From positions 1-25,095 of the forward strand of contig JAPOOT010000043.1 of NCBI GenBank assembly GCA_026713285.1: a DNA stretch of 25,095 nucleotides, in the 5' to 3' direction. Under the pieces are notes generated by a model. It was not told where the DNA came from and made no database searches. It saw nothing but the letters and a program-made list of their open reading frames with translations. Source of the stretch: Gemmatimonadota bacterium. GTDB lineage: Bacteria; JAAXHH01. Each line of letters begins with the position of its first letter. Within the stretch, counting starts at the first letter, position 1. Position numbers and translations under genes: made by a program. Positions 1 through 7,469 of this stretch are shown here, piece by piece.

Positions 1-225
1 CGACGTGGCATTCGCAAGGTCGATCGGAGATTGCAGCGATCCCTCGGCACATAAGGCGAAATCCGGGCTTAACTGGCCCCAGACGTCCGGTCCGTTCTCG
101 TCACCGTATCCCCATGCGACCTGCTCGGTCTGGACCGGCGGATCCTCCGGTATCTCTGACGAGGAACAGCCGTACATTCCCAGTCCGATCATGCAAGTGA
201 CTGCGACCAGCTTGTGGATAATCAT
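1..225 (-). CDS. Alpha-carbonic anhydrase, lipoprotein (5' part, cut by window edge)
   Basis: The minus strand reads open for 75 codons from ATG at 225 to the window edge. A Shine-Dalgarno stretch GAAAGGAGAG (231-240) lies 5 nt upstream. The N-terminus is a short lipoprotein signal: a charged MIIHK start, a hydrophobic run and a lipobox-like GMYGC with Cys20, followed by SSS. Then comes the N-terminal signature of alpha-carbonic anhydrases: WGYGDENGPDVWGQL (about 38-52), a Cys at 59, and QSPIDL (65-70). The family hydrates CO2 to bicarbonate with a zinc ion; the zinc histidines would lie beyond the edge and cannot be checked. It is expected in the periplasm, anchored to a membrane. It lies 73 bp downstream of the HAD gene on the same strand and may be co-transcribed with it. 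Confidence 0.85.
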   Translation of the reverse strand, partial: MIIHKLVAVTCMIGLGMYGCSSSEIPEDPPVQTEQVAWGYGDENGPDVWGQLSPDFALCAEGSLQSPIDLANATS

Positions 226-298
226 TTGTACTCTCCTTTCCGATACCCATTTGTGCTTATCTGTACTTTCAAGCGTGAATTGAATACTCTGGCCAAAT

Positions 299-991
299 TC
301 AGCCAATTTCCAGAACTGCGGGAAGCTCGGCCAATGTAGCAATTTCATATTCCGCCACGATCCCAGAGTGACTTGCCTGACTGTCGCGATTCAACCAGAC
401 CGATCTTACGCCTGCTGCATTCGCCCCAGCGACGTCGTTCTTCAGAGAATCCCCCACGTGCAACAGTTCGTCCAACGCACAGTCGGCCTGCTGTGCGGCG
501 ATCTCGAAGATTCTCCGGTCTGGTTTTTCAATTTGCACATCCTGCGAGAAGATGACAAAGGCAAATCGTGCCTCCAGCCCACAGCGTTCCGGATAACTGT
601 TTCCGTTTGACAGCAGGCCCAGTTTGTAATGAGGCGCCAGTTCATCGAAAGTAGGGATGACGTCGGGATACAATTCGATGTCTTCGAAACGGTGTTTGAG
701 GTATACCTTATTGAGACAGGCAGCGATTTCACGATCCGGATGGCCAATGCACTCGAGCGTCCGCTTAAACGAAAGCAGCCTGATTTCCTCGTGGTTCCAG
801 ATCCTGCCCTTCACTTCTTCTTCGACCTCACCGCGAATCGAAATCATATCTTCGATCGTGAGGTCCTCGGCGCGCCGTGTTGGAACCAGCCCGCGAAGTG
901 CTGCCAGGGCTTTCTCCAAAGAATGGCGCATGACCTTCTGAAAGTCCCACAGGGTCATGTCGCCATCGAAGGAGATTGCCGAGATTCGCAC
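299..991 (-). CDS. HAD-superfamily hydrolase (phosphatase-like)
   Basis: This 230-residue protein carries all four HAD motifs. Motif I is FDGDMT with Asp9 and Asp11; motif II is LLSNGN (Ser128); the motif III Lys is Lys156 in EKPDRRIF; motif IV is GDSLKND (Asp181, Asp186). The segment between motifs I and II (about 15-110) looks like a helical C1 cap, as in haloacid dehalogenase and phosphoglycolate phosphatase-like enzymes. It is probably a cytosolic phosphatase acting on a small phosphorylated metabolite; the substrate cannot be read from the sequence. The start is GTG, supported by AGAGGA (998-1003) 6 nt upstream. The carbonic anhydrase gene follows 73 bp downstream on the same strand. Confidence 0.88.
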   Translation of the reverse strand: MRISAISFDGDMTLWDFQKVMRHSLEKALAALRGLVPTRRAEDLTIEDMISIRGEVEEEVKGRIWNHEEIRLLSFKRTLECIGHPDREIAACLNKVYLKHRFEDIELYPDVIPTFDELAPHYKLGLLSNGNSYPERCGLEARFAFVIFSQDVQIEKPDRRIFEIAAQQADCALDELLHVGDSLKNDVAGANAAGVRSVWLNRDSQASHSGIVAEYEIATLAELPAVLEIG

Positions 992-1052
992 GTGATGTCC
1001 TCTATGTTATGGGGTTGCTTGAAGGGAGCGCGGAACCCTTCACATGCTCCGG

Positions 1053-1183
1053 TGTGTGTCAGGGGACAGACTTTGTTCGCGCGGTCTGGTCGAACCATTC
1101 GGGAAGATGCTCTACGACGGCGAGGATCCCGGAATAATGTTTCGTATCAAGGGGTTCGATTTGTGTCAAATTCTGTTTGTCCC
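1053..1183. repeat. Pair of related inverted blocks, possibly a decayed REP-like element
   Basis: TGTGTCAGGGGACAGACTTTG (1054-1074) and TGTGTCA-AATTCTGTTTGTCCC (1162-1183) share the TGTGTCA word directly. The complement of the second block, GGGACAAACAGAATTTG, resembles GGGGACAGACTTTG of the first. The two are separated by about 90 bp with no recognised gene. Such words occur around REP-type elements mobilised by IS200-like transposases, but no transposase is present here, so the assignment is weak. Confidence 0.3.
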
Positions 1184-1290
1184 GCATGTCGTTTAATCCA
1201 ATTTGGCAAGTCTGGATGATTCCTTTATATAACTCTGAACGGGATTCCAGGTTTTAATGTAAATAAACGACTAATTAGTGATACATAAAA

Positions 1291-1299
1291 TGTTATGAT
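1291..1299 (+). promoter_or_regulatory. Extended -10 promoter candidate for the HIT gene
   Basis: TGTTATGAT fits the extended -10 pattern TGn-TATAAT with one mismatch and sits 50 bp before the HIT start in an AT-rich stretch. No good -35 box is seen at 17 bp, which is common for extended -10 promoters. Confidence 0.35.
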
Positions 1300-1348
1300 C
1301 AAAGCGATCCGAGTGTTCGCTGCATAGGTACGGGAAAGTGGGTTGTCT

Positions 1349-1711
1349 ATGGCGCGGCGTGACTGGTATTGCGAGGATGTACTTACCGGTGGCCTCGATG
1401 TCAGGCGTGTCTTTGAAGATGATCTGGTCCTGGCATTCCACCATCCGCGGCCCGTAGCCGAAGTCCACGTGGTTGTGGTGCCGAAGTCCCACGTGTCGGG
1501 GCTCATGGATGAAGCCGCCCTGGATGGGGATCTGCTAACTTCGATGGTGCGCGCTGTTCAGCAGACTGCAACGTCCACCGGCCTGCTGGATGGCAGGGGA
1601 TTCTATGTGCGTGCCAATGCGGCGGCGCCAGGAGTTACTCCTCACATGCACTGGCATGTTATCGGACCGGGGGCTGGCGCGGATTGGCCAGAAACAGGAT
1701 CTAAGATCTAA
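1349..1711 (+). CDS. HIT-family (histidine triad) nucleotide-binding protein
   Basis: This 120-residue protein has the histidine triad in its C-terminal part: PHMHWHVIG with His99, His101 and His103. The beta-strand region DDLVLAFHHPRPVAEVHVVVVPKSHV is typical of HIT proteins. The family hydrolyses or transfers nucleoside monophosphates from substrates such as aminoacyl- or phosphoramidate adenylates; the central His forms the nucleotidyl intermediate. Most bacterial HINT proteins have a CxxC zinc site near the N-terminus. Here only one Cys (Cys8) is present, so that site is lost. The frame can be extended two codons to a TTG at 1343, but the ATG at 1349 is the more likely start. The gene stands alone, 192 bp before the sigma-factor gene. 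Confidence 0.85.
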   Translation: MARRDWYCEDVLTGGLDVRRVFEDDLVLAFHHPRPVAEVHVVVVPKSHVSGLMDEAALDGDLLTSMVRAVQQTATSTGLLDGRGFYVRANAAAPGVTPHMHWHVIGPGAGADWPETGSKI

Positions 1712-1903
1712 ATCAGTGTGCTGGACTTTCATCCTGGACCAAGCGGATACGAAGCGTATTCAACCTCAAACAGAAGAAGCCAAACTGACGTACCTCATGG
1801 CTTCATTCAAATACTCCACGTAGTCACCGTAGTCGCCTTTTCCAAACTCCGCGAACCTTTGCCCCGCCAACATCGCCCTGTTAGATGAAGGGAGAGCGAA
1901 CTA

Positions 1904-3325
1904 ATGGGGTTCCTCAGTGACCAGGTACTTGTTCAACAGATCCGGACCGGTGACGAACGGGCCTTCGTGGCCCTGATCCGGCGCTACGAGCGATCTCTGG
2001 CCGTATTGATCCGGGATCGTATCGGGTCGGTGGAGGCGGTAGAGGACGTGCTGCAGGAGACGCTCGTTCATGCCTGGTTGGGGTTGCGTGTTCGAGCTCC
2101 AGGAAACGTGCGCGCCTGGCTGTACCAGGTTGCGCGCAACCGCTGCGCCGACTTCATGCGCTCTAAACAACGGCGAGAGCGCTTCGTCGACTCCGAGGAA
2201 CTCGCGACGATGATTAACCGCTTCGGTGTGCCGTGGTCCCGTCAACGGCGGGCAGCAGAGGATGTGGTCGAAGCTTTCGATCACGTGCCCGATAAGGAAC
2301 AAGCGGCCCTGAGATCGTTCTACCTGGATGGATTGAGCATAGCGGAAATCGCGGCCCGCCATCGCTGCCCACCGGGAACCATCAAGCGGCGGCTGTCACA
2401 CGGCCGGGACATGGTCCGAATCGAACTGGGCGTTACCAGGAAAACAAGGAGCATTGCCATGCGCACCGAAAGAACTGAAACCACGACGGTACCCTTTCCC
2501 AATTACCGGCCCGAAATATCCATCGAGAAAAGTACGGCAACCCCATTTTCCATCGACCTTCGGGAGCTGTCATGGTGGTTCATCGTCCCCGAAATCGGTG
2601 ACCAGGTCCGATGGGCGGATTACGAACCTACGCGGGATGGTTCGGCCTGGAAGTTAACTGAGGTCAAGGACATGGCCGCAACGAGGCGCGCCATTATTCA
2701 CGGAAGACCATGCGTAGAGATCGAGATGGAGGAAAAACGCCGTCAGGACAGGGACGGTCTCTTGCCGCTCAACCATGATCCGGAAACGAGGGATCGCCAC
2801 ACCCGGGTCTGGGGCTGCCTCGAAGAGACGGAGGTGCATTGGCTGGCCGTCGAGAGCATGAAGTCAGATGGGACCAGGGAACTCCTGACCTGCCTCGACG
2901 AAGACTTTGGATGGGATTTTGGCATGACGCCCCGTCTGGTCGAAGACCGGGATTACCTGACGGAACAACCGGACGGTACGTTCATTAAGAAACCGGATGC
3001 ACCGCAGGTGTTTTCAAAGGGCCTCTACACGGTACGCATCGGCGACCGGACATTCGAATGCATGCGGGTTTTCGATATCGACAAAGACACGTCCGAGCGA
3101 GCGGTGTTGGTCATGGCGTACGTCACCCGCGCCGGCCGCACGCTGCTGTTCCGGCGCTACAACGGCAACCATTGGGGCAAGCGGGAGAAGCCGCCCCATT
3201 TGCAGGGAGTCGAAATGACGTGGGAGGAGGATCTACCACACACCCACCGGCTCGTGATCGACGGCGTCAAGTACATACATCACTACGACGTGCTGACGGA
3301 TGAAGCATGTGGAAACAGGGAGTAA
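1904..3325 (+). CDS. ECF-type sigma-70 factor with long C-terminal extension of unknown function
   Basis: The product has 473 residues, more than twice the usual ECF length. Sigma region 2 spans about 8-85 (DERAFVALIRRYERSL, then AVEDVLQETLVHAW and NVRAWLYQVARNRCADF). Region 4 spans about 123-176, with the helix-turn-helix LSIAEIAARHRCPPGTIKRR. After residue ~180 begins a ~290-residue extension with no membrane segment; it is rich in acidic, aromatic and Trp residues (ELSWWFIVPEIGDQVRW, CLDEDFGWDFG, LLFRRYNGNHWGKRE, HTHRLVIDGVKYIHHYD). I do not recognise this domain. It might sense a signal or control the sigma part, as C-terminal extensions do in some ECF groups. No anti-sigma gene lies beside it. 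The start is supported by GAAGGGAGAG (1887-1896). A second ribosome site and ATG lie exactly at the domain border (see 2446-2461). Confidence 0.82.
   Translation: MGFLSDQVLVQQIRTGDERAFVALIRRYERSLAVLIRDRIGSVEAVEDVLQETLVHAWLGLRVRAPGNVRAWLYQVARNRCADFMRSKQRRERFVDSEELATMINRFGVPWSRQRRAAEDVVEAFDHVPDKEQAALRSFYLDGLSIAEIAARHRCPPGTIKRRLSHGRDMVRIELGVTRKTRSIAMRTERTETTTVPFPNYRPEISIEKSTATPFSIDLRELSWWFIVPEIGDQVRWADYEPTRDGSAWKLTEVKDMAATRRAIIHGRPCVEIEMEEKRRQDRDGLLPLNHDPETRDRHTRVWGCLEETEVHWLAVESMKSDGTRELLTCLDEDFGWDFGMTPRLVEDRDYLTEQPDGTFIKKPDAPQVFSKGLYTVRIGDRTFECMRVFDIDKDTSERAVLVMAYVTRAGRTLLFRRYNGNHWGKREKPPHLQGVEMTWEEDLPHTHRLVIDGVKYIHHYDVLTDEACGNRE
2446..2461 (+). promoter_or_regulatory. Internal ribosome binding site and in-frame ATG inside the sigma-factor gene
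   Basis: AAGGAG (2446-2451) is followed 7 nt later by ATG (2459-2461), which is codon 186 in the same frame. This is precisely where the sigma region ends and the extension starts (MRTERTETTT). The spacing and match are as good as at true starts in this window. The extension could therefore also be made as a separate ~288-residue protein. This is inferred from sequence only. Confidence 0.5.
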
Positions 3326-3384
3326 GCGGATTGTCAGGTAATGGTTGGTAACGGACGCGTGCTGCCATTATACTTACGGGATTA

Positions 3385-3416
3385 GTTTACTACGGCATCG
3401 GTTTATTACGGCATCG
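3385..3416 (+). repeat. Two-copy 16-bp tandem repeat
   Basis: GTTTACTACGGCATCG (3385-3400) is followed directly by GTTTATTACGGCATCG (3401-3416), with one difference. A third partial copy, GTCTAATT, may follow. The repeat lies in the 200-bp spacer between the sigma-factor gene and the histidine phosphatase gene, about 115 bp before the latter's start. Confidence 0.7.
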
Positions 3417-3529
3417 GTCTAATTGTTCCTCTCTGTAACACGGGTGACACAAGTCGGTTATGAAGATCATCAGCATGATCAAGCACTTTCCGGTGAATGC
3501 GCCGTAGTATAGAAGGAGGTACCGAAAGA

Positions 3530-4120
3530 ATGCCGGTACTTGTTCTGGTGAAGCATTCGTTGCCAGTGGTCGATCCTGCGGTTCCTTCCAGGGAATGGCG
3601 TTTGTCGGAAGAAGGTCAGGTCCGCTCCCTGATATTGGCTGAGAAACTGGGACCGTATAATCTGGATATGATATTCAGTAGCAACGAACCTAAAGCCATT
3701 GAAACAGCCAGTATCTCAGCAAACAGGCTTAATGTTCCGGTGGAAGTCGTAGAGGGATTGCACGAACATGAGCGCAGGAATGTCGGTTTCCTGGAGAAGG
3801 ATTGCTTTGAGCAGTCGATCAGCCGTTTCTACGCTCAACCTGCGGAACTGGTTTTCGGCGAGGAGACCGCGGATACAGCGTACAGAAGATTCTCCAAGTC
3901 CGTCGAAGATCTGTTAGAACGATTTCCGCAAGAAAAACTGGCGCTCATGACCCATGGGACCGTTCTGAGCCTTTATGTGAGCCGCATTACTCGCCAGGAC
4001 CCATTCGCGATGTGGAAACAGTTGGGACTCCCTTCCTACGTTGTGCTGTCCCGACCCGATTTTAATGTGATCGAAACTTGCTGGAACGCCTCGGATACCC
4101 AGTCTCGGAACGTCGTGTAA
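3530..4120 (+). CDS. Histidine phosphatase-family protein (phosphoglycerate mutase-like)
   Basis: The 196-residue product begins MPVLVLVKHSLP. The catalytic His9 is preceded by Lys8 instead of the usual Arg of the RHG motif. Other family marks are present: WRLSEEGQVRSLILAEKL, then SSNEPKAIETA (the usual SxxxRAxETA with Lys for Arg), LHEHERRNVGF and the second catalytic region LALMTHGTVLSLYV. The family transfers or removes phosphate through a phospho-histidine. The substrate is unknown, and the twin Arg-to-Lys changes suggest an altered phosphate pocket. The start at 3530 is chosen because AGGAGGT (3514-3520) lies 9 nt upstream; an ATG at 3497 in frame lacks such a site. Confidence 0.82.
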   Translation: MPVLVLVKHSLPVVDPAVPSREWRLSEEGQVRSLILAEKLGPYNLDMIFSSNEPKAIETASISANRLNVPVEVVEGLHEHERRNVGFLEKDCFEQSISRFYAQPAELVFGEETADTAYRRFSKSVEDLLERFPQEKLALMTHGTVLSLYVSRITRQDPFAMWKQLGLPSYVVLSRPDFNVIETCWNASDTQSRNVV

Positions 4121-4131
4121 TTTCCGCGAAA

Positions 4132-4700
4132 TCACCCCTGCCTCAGCGCGTTAACCGGGTTTCTGCCCGCGGCTGCGAGTGCGTGCGCCCCGATCGTCAA
4201 CCAGGCGATGGCGAGCGCAACGAGACCACCCGCTGCAAACCAGACGAAGTTGATTCCCGCCGCATAGGCATAGTTCTGCAGCCATTGCGCCATGGCGAGG
4301 TATGCAAGAGGCCAGGCGATCACATTGTTCATTAGAACATACTTCATGAAGTCCTTTGAGAGCAGCGAGGACGATGTCCGAAGATGAACCAGGCGGATGT
4401 CGTGCCTCTCACCCGGGCGAACAGCTCGATTTCGGGGAAATCACGCTTCAGGACGGGTCCCCATCCCGATGGCGATCCCGCGGTACGGACCGTCTGTCCG
4501 GCGCTTTCTATGTCATCTACGACCCGGTACACCCGGTCGGCATGGGGATGATACCGATCGTAGCTCAACTCGTCCCATACGTAGCGCAGGATCAGCATGC
4601 AGGCCGCCAGGCCGATCGCGAGCCCCACGATGTTAATGAGCGTGTAGGCGGGATACCTGAGCAGGTTGCGGAAGGCTATGGTGAGGTGGTTTTGGAGCAT
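4132..4700 (-). pseudogene. FtsX/MacB-type ABC permease, internally deleted relic
   Basis: From 4700 down, the first ~105 codons match the N-terminus of the two intact permeases at 19144-21549 and 22506-24902: PAYTLINIVGLAIGLAACMLIL (TM1), then DELSYDRYHPHADRVYRVVDDIES and GWGPVLKRDFPEIELFARVRGT. After SAWFIF the frame turns to nonsense and stops. In another frame the sequence resumes with LLSKDFMKYVLMNNVIAWPLAY and ends in NPVNALRQG, the conserved C-terminus of this family. So about 620 codons (~1.85 kb), covering most of the extracytoplasmic domains and TM2-TM6, have been lost at about 4365-4390, with a frameshift at the join. No good ribosome site precedes the ATG. The relic converges with the histidine phosphatase gene. 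Confidence 0.88.
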
Positions 4701-4926
4701 TGTATACCGCGTGTAGGGATAAAGAGATCAATCCTTTAATGTAACGTGGTAATTCTTGAAAATACACCCTGCTTTCAGTTACTCAAAACAGGTTACAGAC
4801 TCCCTGGGTTGTGTCAGTTCGCGAATCCCTTCCTTCAATCAGGATATGCTGTATTTTAGTTCATTGCAAACCTCTTGGAACATAAATCAACCCCGAGTCT
4901 GACGTTTGTAATCCTGGTAATTTACG

Positions 4927-7446
4927 ATGCCCGACCCTTTGACCAACACATCGCAACAGGTCTCGATCCCGGTTATCCGCCATGAAAGACCCCGGCTGTT
5001 CAGGCCGGCCGACGGTCCTGACTTCCGTTTTAAGGTTCCTGTCGATCCGGTTCGCCGCCGCATCCTCTCCAGACTTCTGGACGACTGCGAGCTGTATGCA
5101 GGTCAGCGGCCATGGCGACGGGTTCCGCGCCGAATGCACAGCCCCCACCCAAATCACCAACTCTACCTTACCTTTTACACCGCCATGCAGGCCACGGCCC
5201 TGATCGAAAATTACGCCTTCGCCTGGCGACTCACGGACGACCCGCGCTGGCTTGGACGGGCCCGCGCCTGGCTGCGGGCCGCGGCGGGCTGGGACCACGG
5301 CGATCACGTGGAGGAGCACTTCTACACTGCCAACCGCTACATGCACGCTTTCGCGCTTGCCCTCGACCTGATGGACGAAGTATTGCCCGAGGCCGAAAAG
5401 CGTCAGGTCCGTGACAGTCTCGTGGAGTTGATGGATCGCTGGTGGTTGTATGTGGACGAACGACGGCACTTCAAGGCAGGCGGGCACCACACCGTCGTCG
5501 ACTATGGGCACTTCGGGGTAGCCGCGGTTCATCTGCTGGGTGAGCATCCCCGCGCGGAAGCATGGGTGCAGGCGGTTATCGATCGCTTCCGGATCGGCGT
5601 CCTGCCCCACGGCTGCGGTCCCGGTGGCGAGCCCGTAGACGGACCCACCTTCTGGGGTTTTGAAAACCTGTGGCTCCTGCATTTCGCCGATGCGCTGCGC
5701 AATGTTACCGGTATCGATCTGATGAGCGAGGTTCCAGAACGGTTTCGTCGTCCGCTTGCGTGGTTCCGCGCCCACTGGACGGCGCCTCGGGAAATCCCCG
5801 ACGAGCTGTACTATCCCATCAATTCCAACGTCGTACTAGGCGGTCAGCTGGACAATTGTTCGCCGGTGCTCCTGAGGCTGGCCCAGGAGGCCGGAGACGG
5901 TAGGCTGCGCGATGTCGCCCTTTCCGATCCGCGCCTGGGTCGGCTGTATCGATTCGGAATGGGCGTCAAGGGTTCGACCGCGGAGTGCATGATTTCCTAC
6001 GGGCCTTACGCTTACTGCTATTACGATCCCGCTTTCCGCTCGACCAGGGCGCGGCAAGTGACTTCGCTGTCGGGTCGTTTCGACATGTACACGGGCCGAT
6101 TCGTCGTGATGCGCAGCAGCCACGAACCCGAAGCGGCGATTTTAAGCGTCAGCGGATACGCCGGCGGCCTGGCCGCCAACTTCATGAGCCTGCACGTTCA
6201 GTGGGCGGGCAGTCCGCTGCTGCGTACCATCAGTGCTTTCGAGGCGCAGCCGGTAACCTGCGGCAGCCTGCCCTGCGTGGGTGGGCAGAACGAGACTGTC
6301 GCCATTCCGGGTGGTCTGAAGCGCACGAAGGACTGGCAGCGGCTGCACGTCTCCTCCCGGCGAACCGAGCACGAATACTGGATATCCCGCGGAAACGATC
6401 CGGTCCTGCTCGTAGCCCTGCGGCGTCGCCCACGCGGTGTGCGGGTAATAAAGGAAGTTAGTCCGCTTATTCGGGTAAGTGGCGGCGACGCCCTGCAATA
6501 TGATGCCAAACCCTGGTTTAACGCCAACGAAGGACACTTGCGTCTTCGCTTCCGGTTGCGGGGACGCGCGAGCGGACCCAGGGTGCTGTTCAACGCCGGG
6601 AACGGGGTCGGCGGGCATCTTGGGACTGGGGTCAACACGTTCGCCCTGGTTGCTGATACGGACGGCAAACTGCAATTCAACGTGCAGAGCCAGAACAACA
6701 ACCTGGTTTCCGTACAGGCACCCGGTACTGTGGAAGTAGGCGCGTGGCACGACGTGCAAATCGCCTGGGGCGGTTTCAACCGGCGCGGCGGCAAGCCATG
6801 GATGGAGATAGCTCTTGATGGCGAGTCGAGACGCCTGGACGACCCGGCGGTCTTCGGCGAGATGGGACGGGACACACAGGGACTCGCTTCGCGGAAGGAA
6901 CCGCGCACGTTCTACGTCCGGCCCAATACCGCCCTGGCCTTCGGCGGTTCGATACAGACGCCGGGGGTCTCCTCGGACTGCGATCTGTCCCTGATCGACC
7001 TTCACTGCCCGGGCCGACGCCGACTCATCGTGGATCCCGCAGATGGATTGGGACCGGAGACTGGCAGCGGCGAGTTGTCCTACAAGCTGAACCCCGTGGA
7101 CCTGCGCGGCCTGGAGGGAGACCGCGCCCGGTTAGGCGCGGGATCAAGTCTGGTGGAGGTTATTTCAGTGTTTGGAAAAGGGCTTCAGTGGCGGACGGAG
7201 GAGGTGCCCTATGCGCCTTCAGGGCTTGCTGCCGGTAGTCTGGTCAGCTTCCTTCCAGATGCTACCGAGGCCTCAACTCGGCTAGTGGCGGGTACAGCAG
7301 ACGACGTCATGGTCCTTGCATTTTGCGGCAGTTTGGCGAAGGCCCGAATCACCCGAGAGGACGACCGGTTCAGGTTGATCGAGGGTGATCGGGAGTATGC
7401 ATTTGAGGTTTCCCGGCGGGGCGGGGCGATTCTGAGGCCGTATTAA
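4927..7446 (+). CDS. Heparinase II/III-like toroid protein with LamG-like beta domain (putative polysaccharide lyase)
   Basis: This 839-residue protein starts with a segment typical of heparinase II/III relatives (RPRLFRPADGPDFRFKV, about 19-37). It continues as a helical (alpha/alpha)n toroid to about 340, with WRLTDDPRWLGRARAWLRAAA, HFYTANRYMHAFALALDLMDEVLPE and GGHHTVVDYGHFGVAAVHLL. A beta-sandwich part follows (about 370-510). Residues ~520-697 look like a concanavalin/LamG-type domain (HLRLRFRLRG, FALVADTDGKLQFNVQSQNN, VGAWHDVQIAWGG, ALAFGG). The rest (~700-839) completes the beta region. Relatives break uronic acid-containing polysaccharides by beta-elimination, using Tyr and His in the toroid cleft. 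His and Tyr of HHTVVDYGH are candidates, but the catalytic set is not proven. No signal peptide is visible, which is unusual for a lyase. The start lacks a clear ribosome site. The gene converges with the XRE-ImmA gene, 23 bp away. Confidence 0.72.
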   Translation: MPDPLTNTSQQVSIPVIRHERPRLFRPADGPDFRFKVPVDPVRRRILSRLLDDCELYAGQRPWRRVPRRMHSPHPNHQLYLTFYTAMQATALIENYAFAWRLTDDPRWLGRARAWLRAAAGWDHGDHVEEHFYTANRYMHAFALALDLMDEVLPEAEKRQVRDSLVELMDRWWLYVDERRHFKAGGHHTVVDYGHFGVAAVHLLGEHPRAEAWVQAVIDRFRIGVLPHGCGPGGEPVDGPTFWGFENLWLLHFADALRNVTGIDLMSEVPERFRRPLAWFRAHWTAPREIPDELYYPINSNVVLGGQLDNCSPVLLRLAQEAGDGRLRDVALSDPRLGRLYRFGMGVKGSTAECMISYGPYAYCYYDPAFRSTRARQVTSLSGRFDMYTGRFVVMRSSHEPEAAILSVSGYAGGLAANFMSLHVQWAGSPLLRTISAFEAQPVTCGSLPCVGGQNETVAIPGGLKRTKDWQRLHVSSRRTEHEYWISRGNDPVLLVALRRRPRGVRVIKEVSPLIRVSGGDALQYDAKPWFNANEGHLRLRFRLRGRASGPRVLFNAGNGVGGHLGTGVNTFALVADTDGKLQFNVQSQNNNLVSVQAPGTVEVGAWHDVQIAWGGFNRRGGKPWMEIALDGESRRLDDPAVFGEMGRDTQGLASRKEPRTFYVRPNTALAFGGSIQTPGVSSDCDLSLIDLHCPGRRRLIVDPADGLGPETGSGELSYKLNPVDLRGLEGDRARLGAGSSLVEVISVFGKGLQWRTEEVPYAPSGLAAGSLVSFLPDATEASTRLVAGTADDVMVLAFCGSLAKARITREDDRFRLIEGDREYAFEVSRRGGAILRPY

Positions 7447-7469
7447 GGACTTGTCGATCGAGGAAGCAC

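Larger units (their letters stand above)
992..1348. other. Intergenic region of ~350 bp between divergent HAD and HIT genes
   Basis: No convincing gene is seen here. The half next to the HAD gene (1053-1183) holds two related inverted sequence blocks, listed separately. The half next to the HIT gene (about 1215-1300) is AT-rich and contains an extended -10 candidate. Reading frames crossing the region are extensions of antisense frames and resemble no family. Confidence 0.6.

Noticed and set aside
629..1219. 196-codon plus-strand frame
   Set aside because: Most of it is antisense to the HAD gene, which has all four motifs. The tail in the spacer has no recognised similarity.
4861..5775. 304-codon minus-strand frame
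   Set aside because: It lies fully antisense to the heparinase-like gene, whose frame shows real domains. The antisense product has no recognisable motif and arises from GC-rich codon bias.
6142..7005. 287-codon minus-strand frame
   Set aside because: It is antisense to the LamG-like part of the heparinase-like gene, with no family resemblance and no ribosome site.
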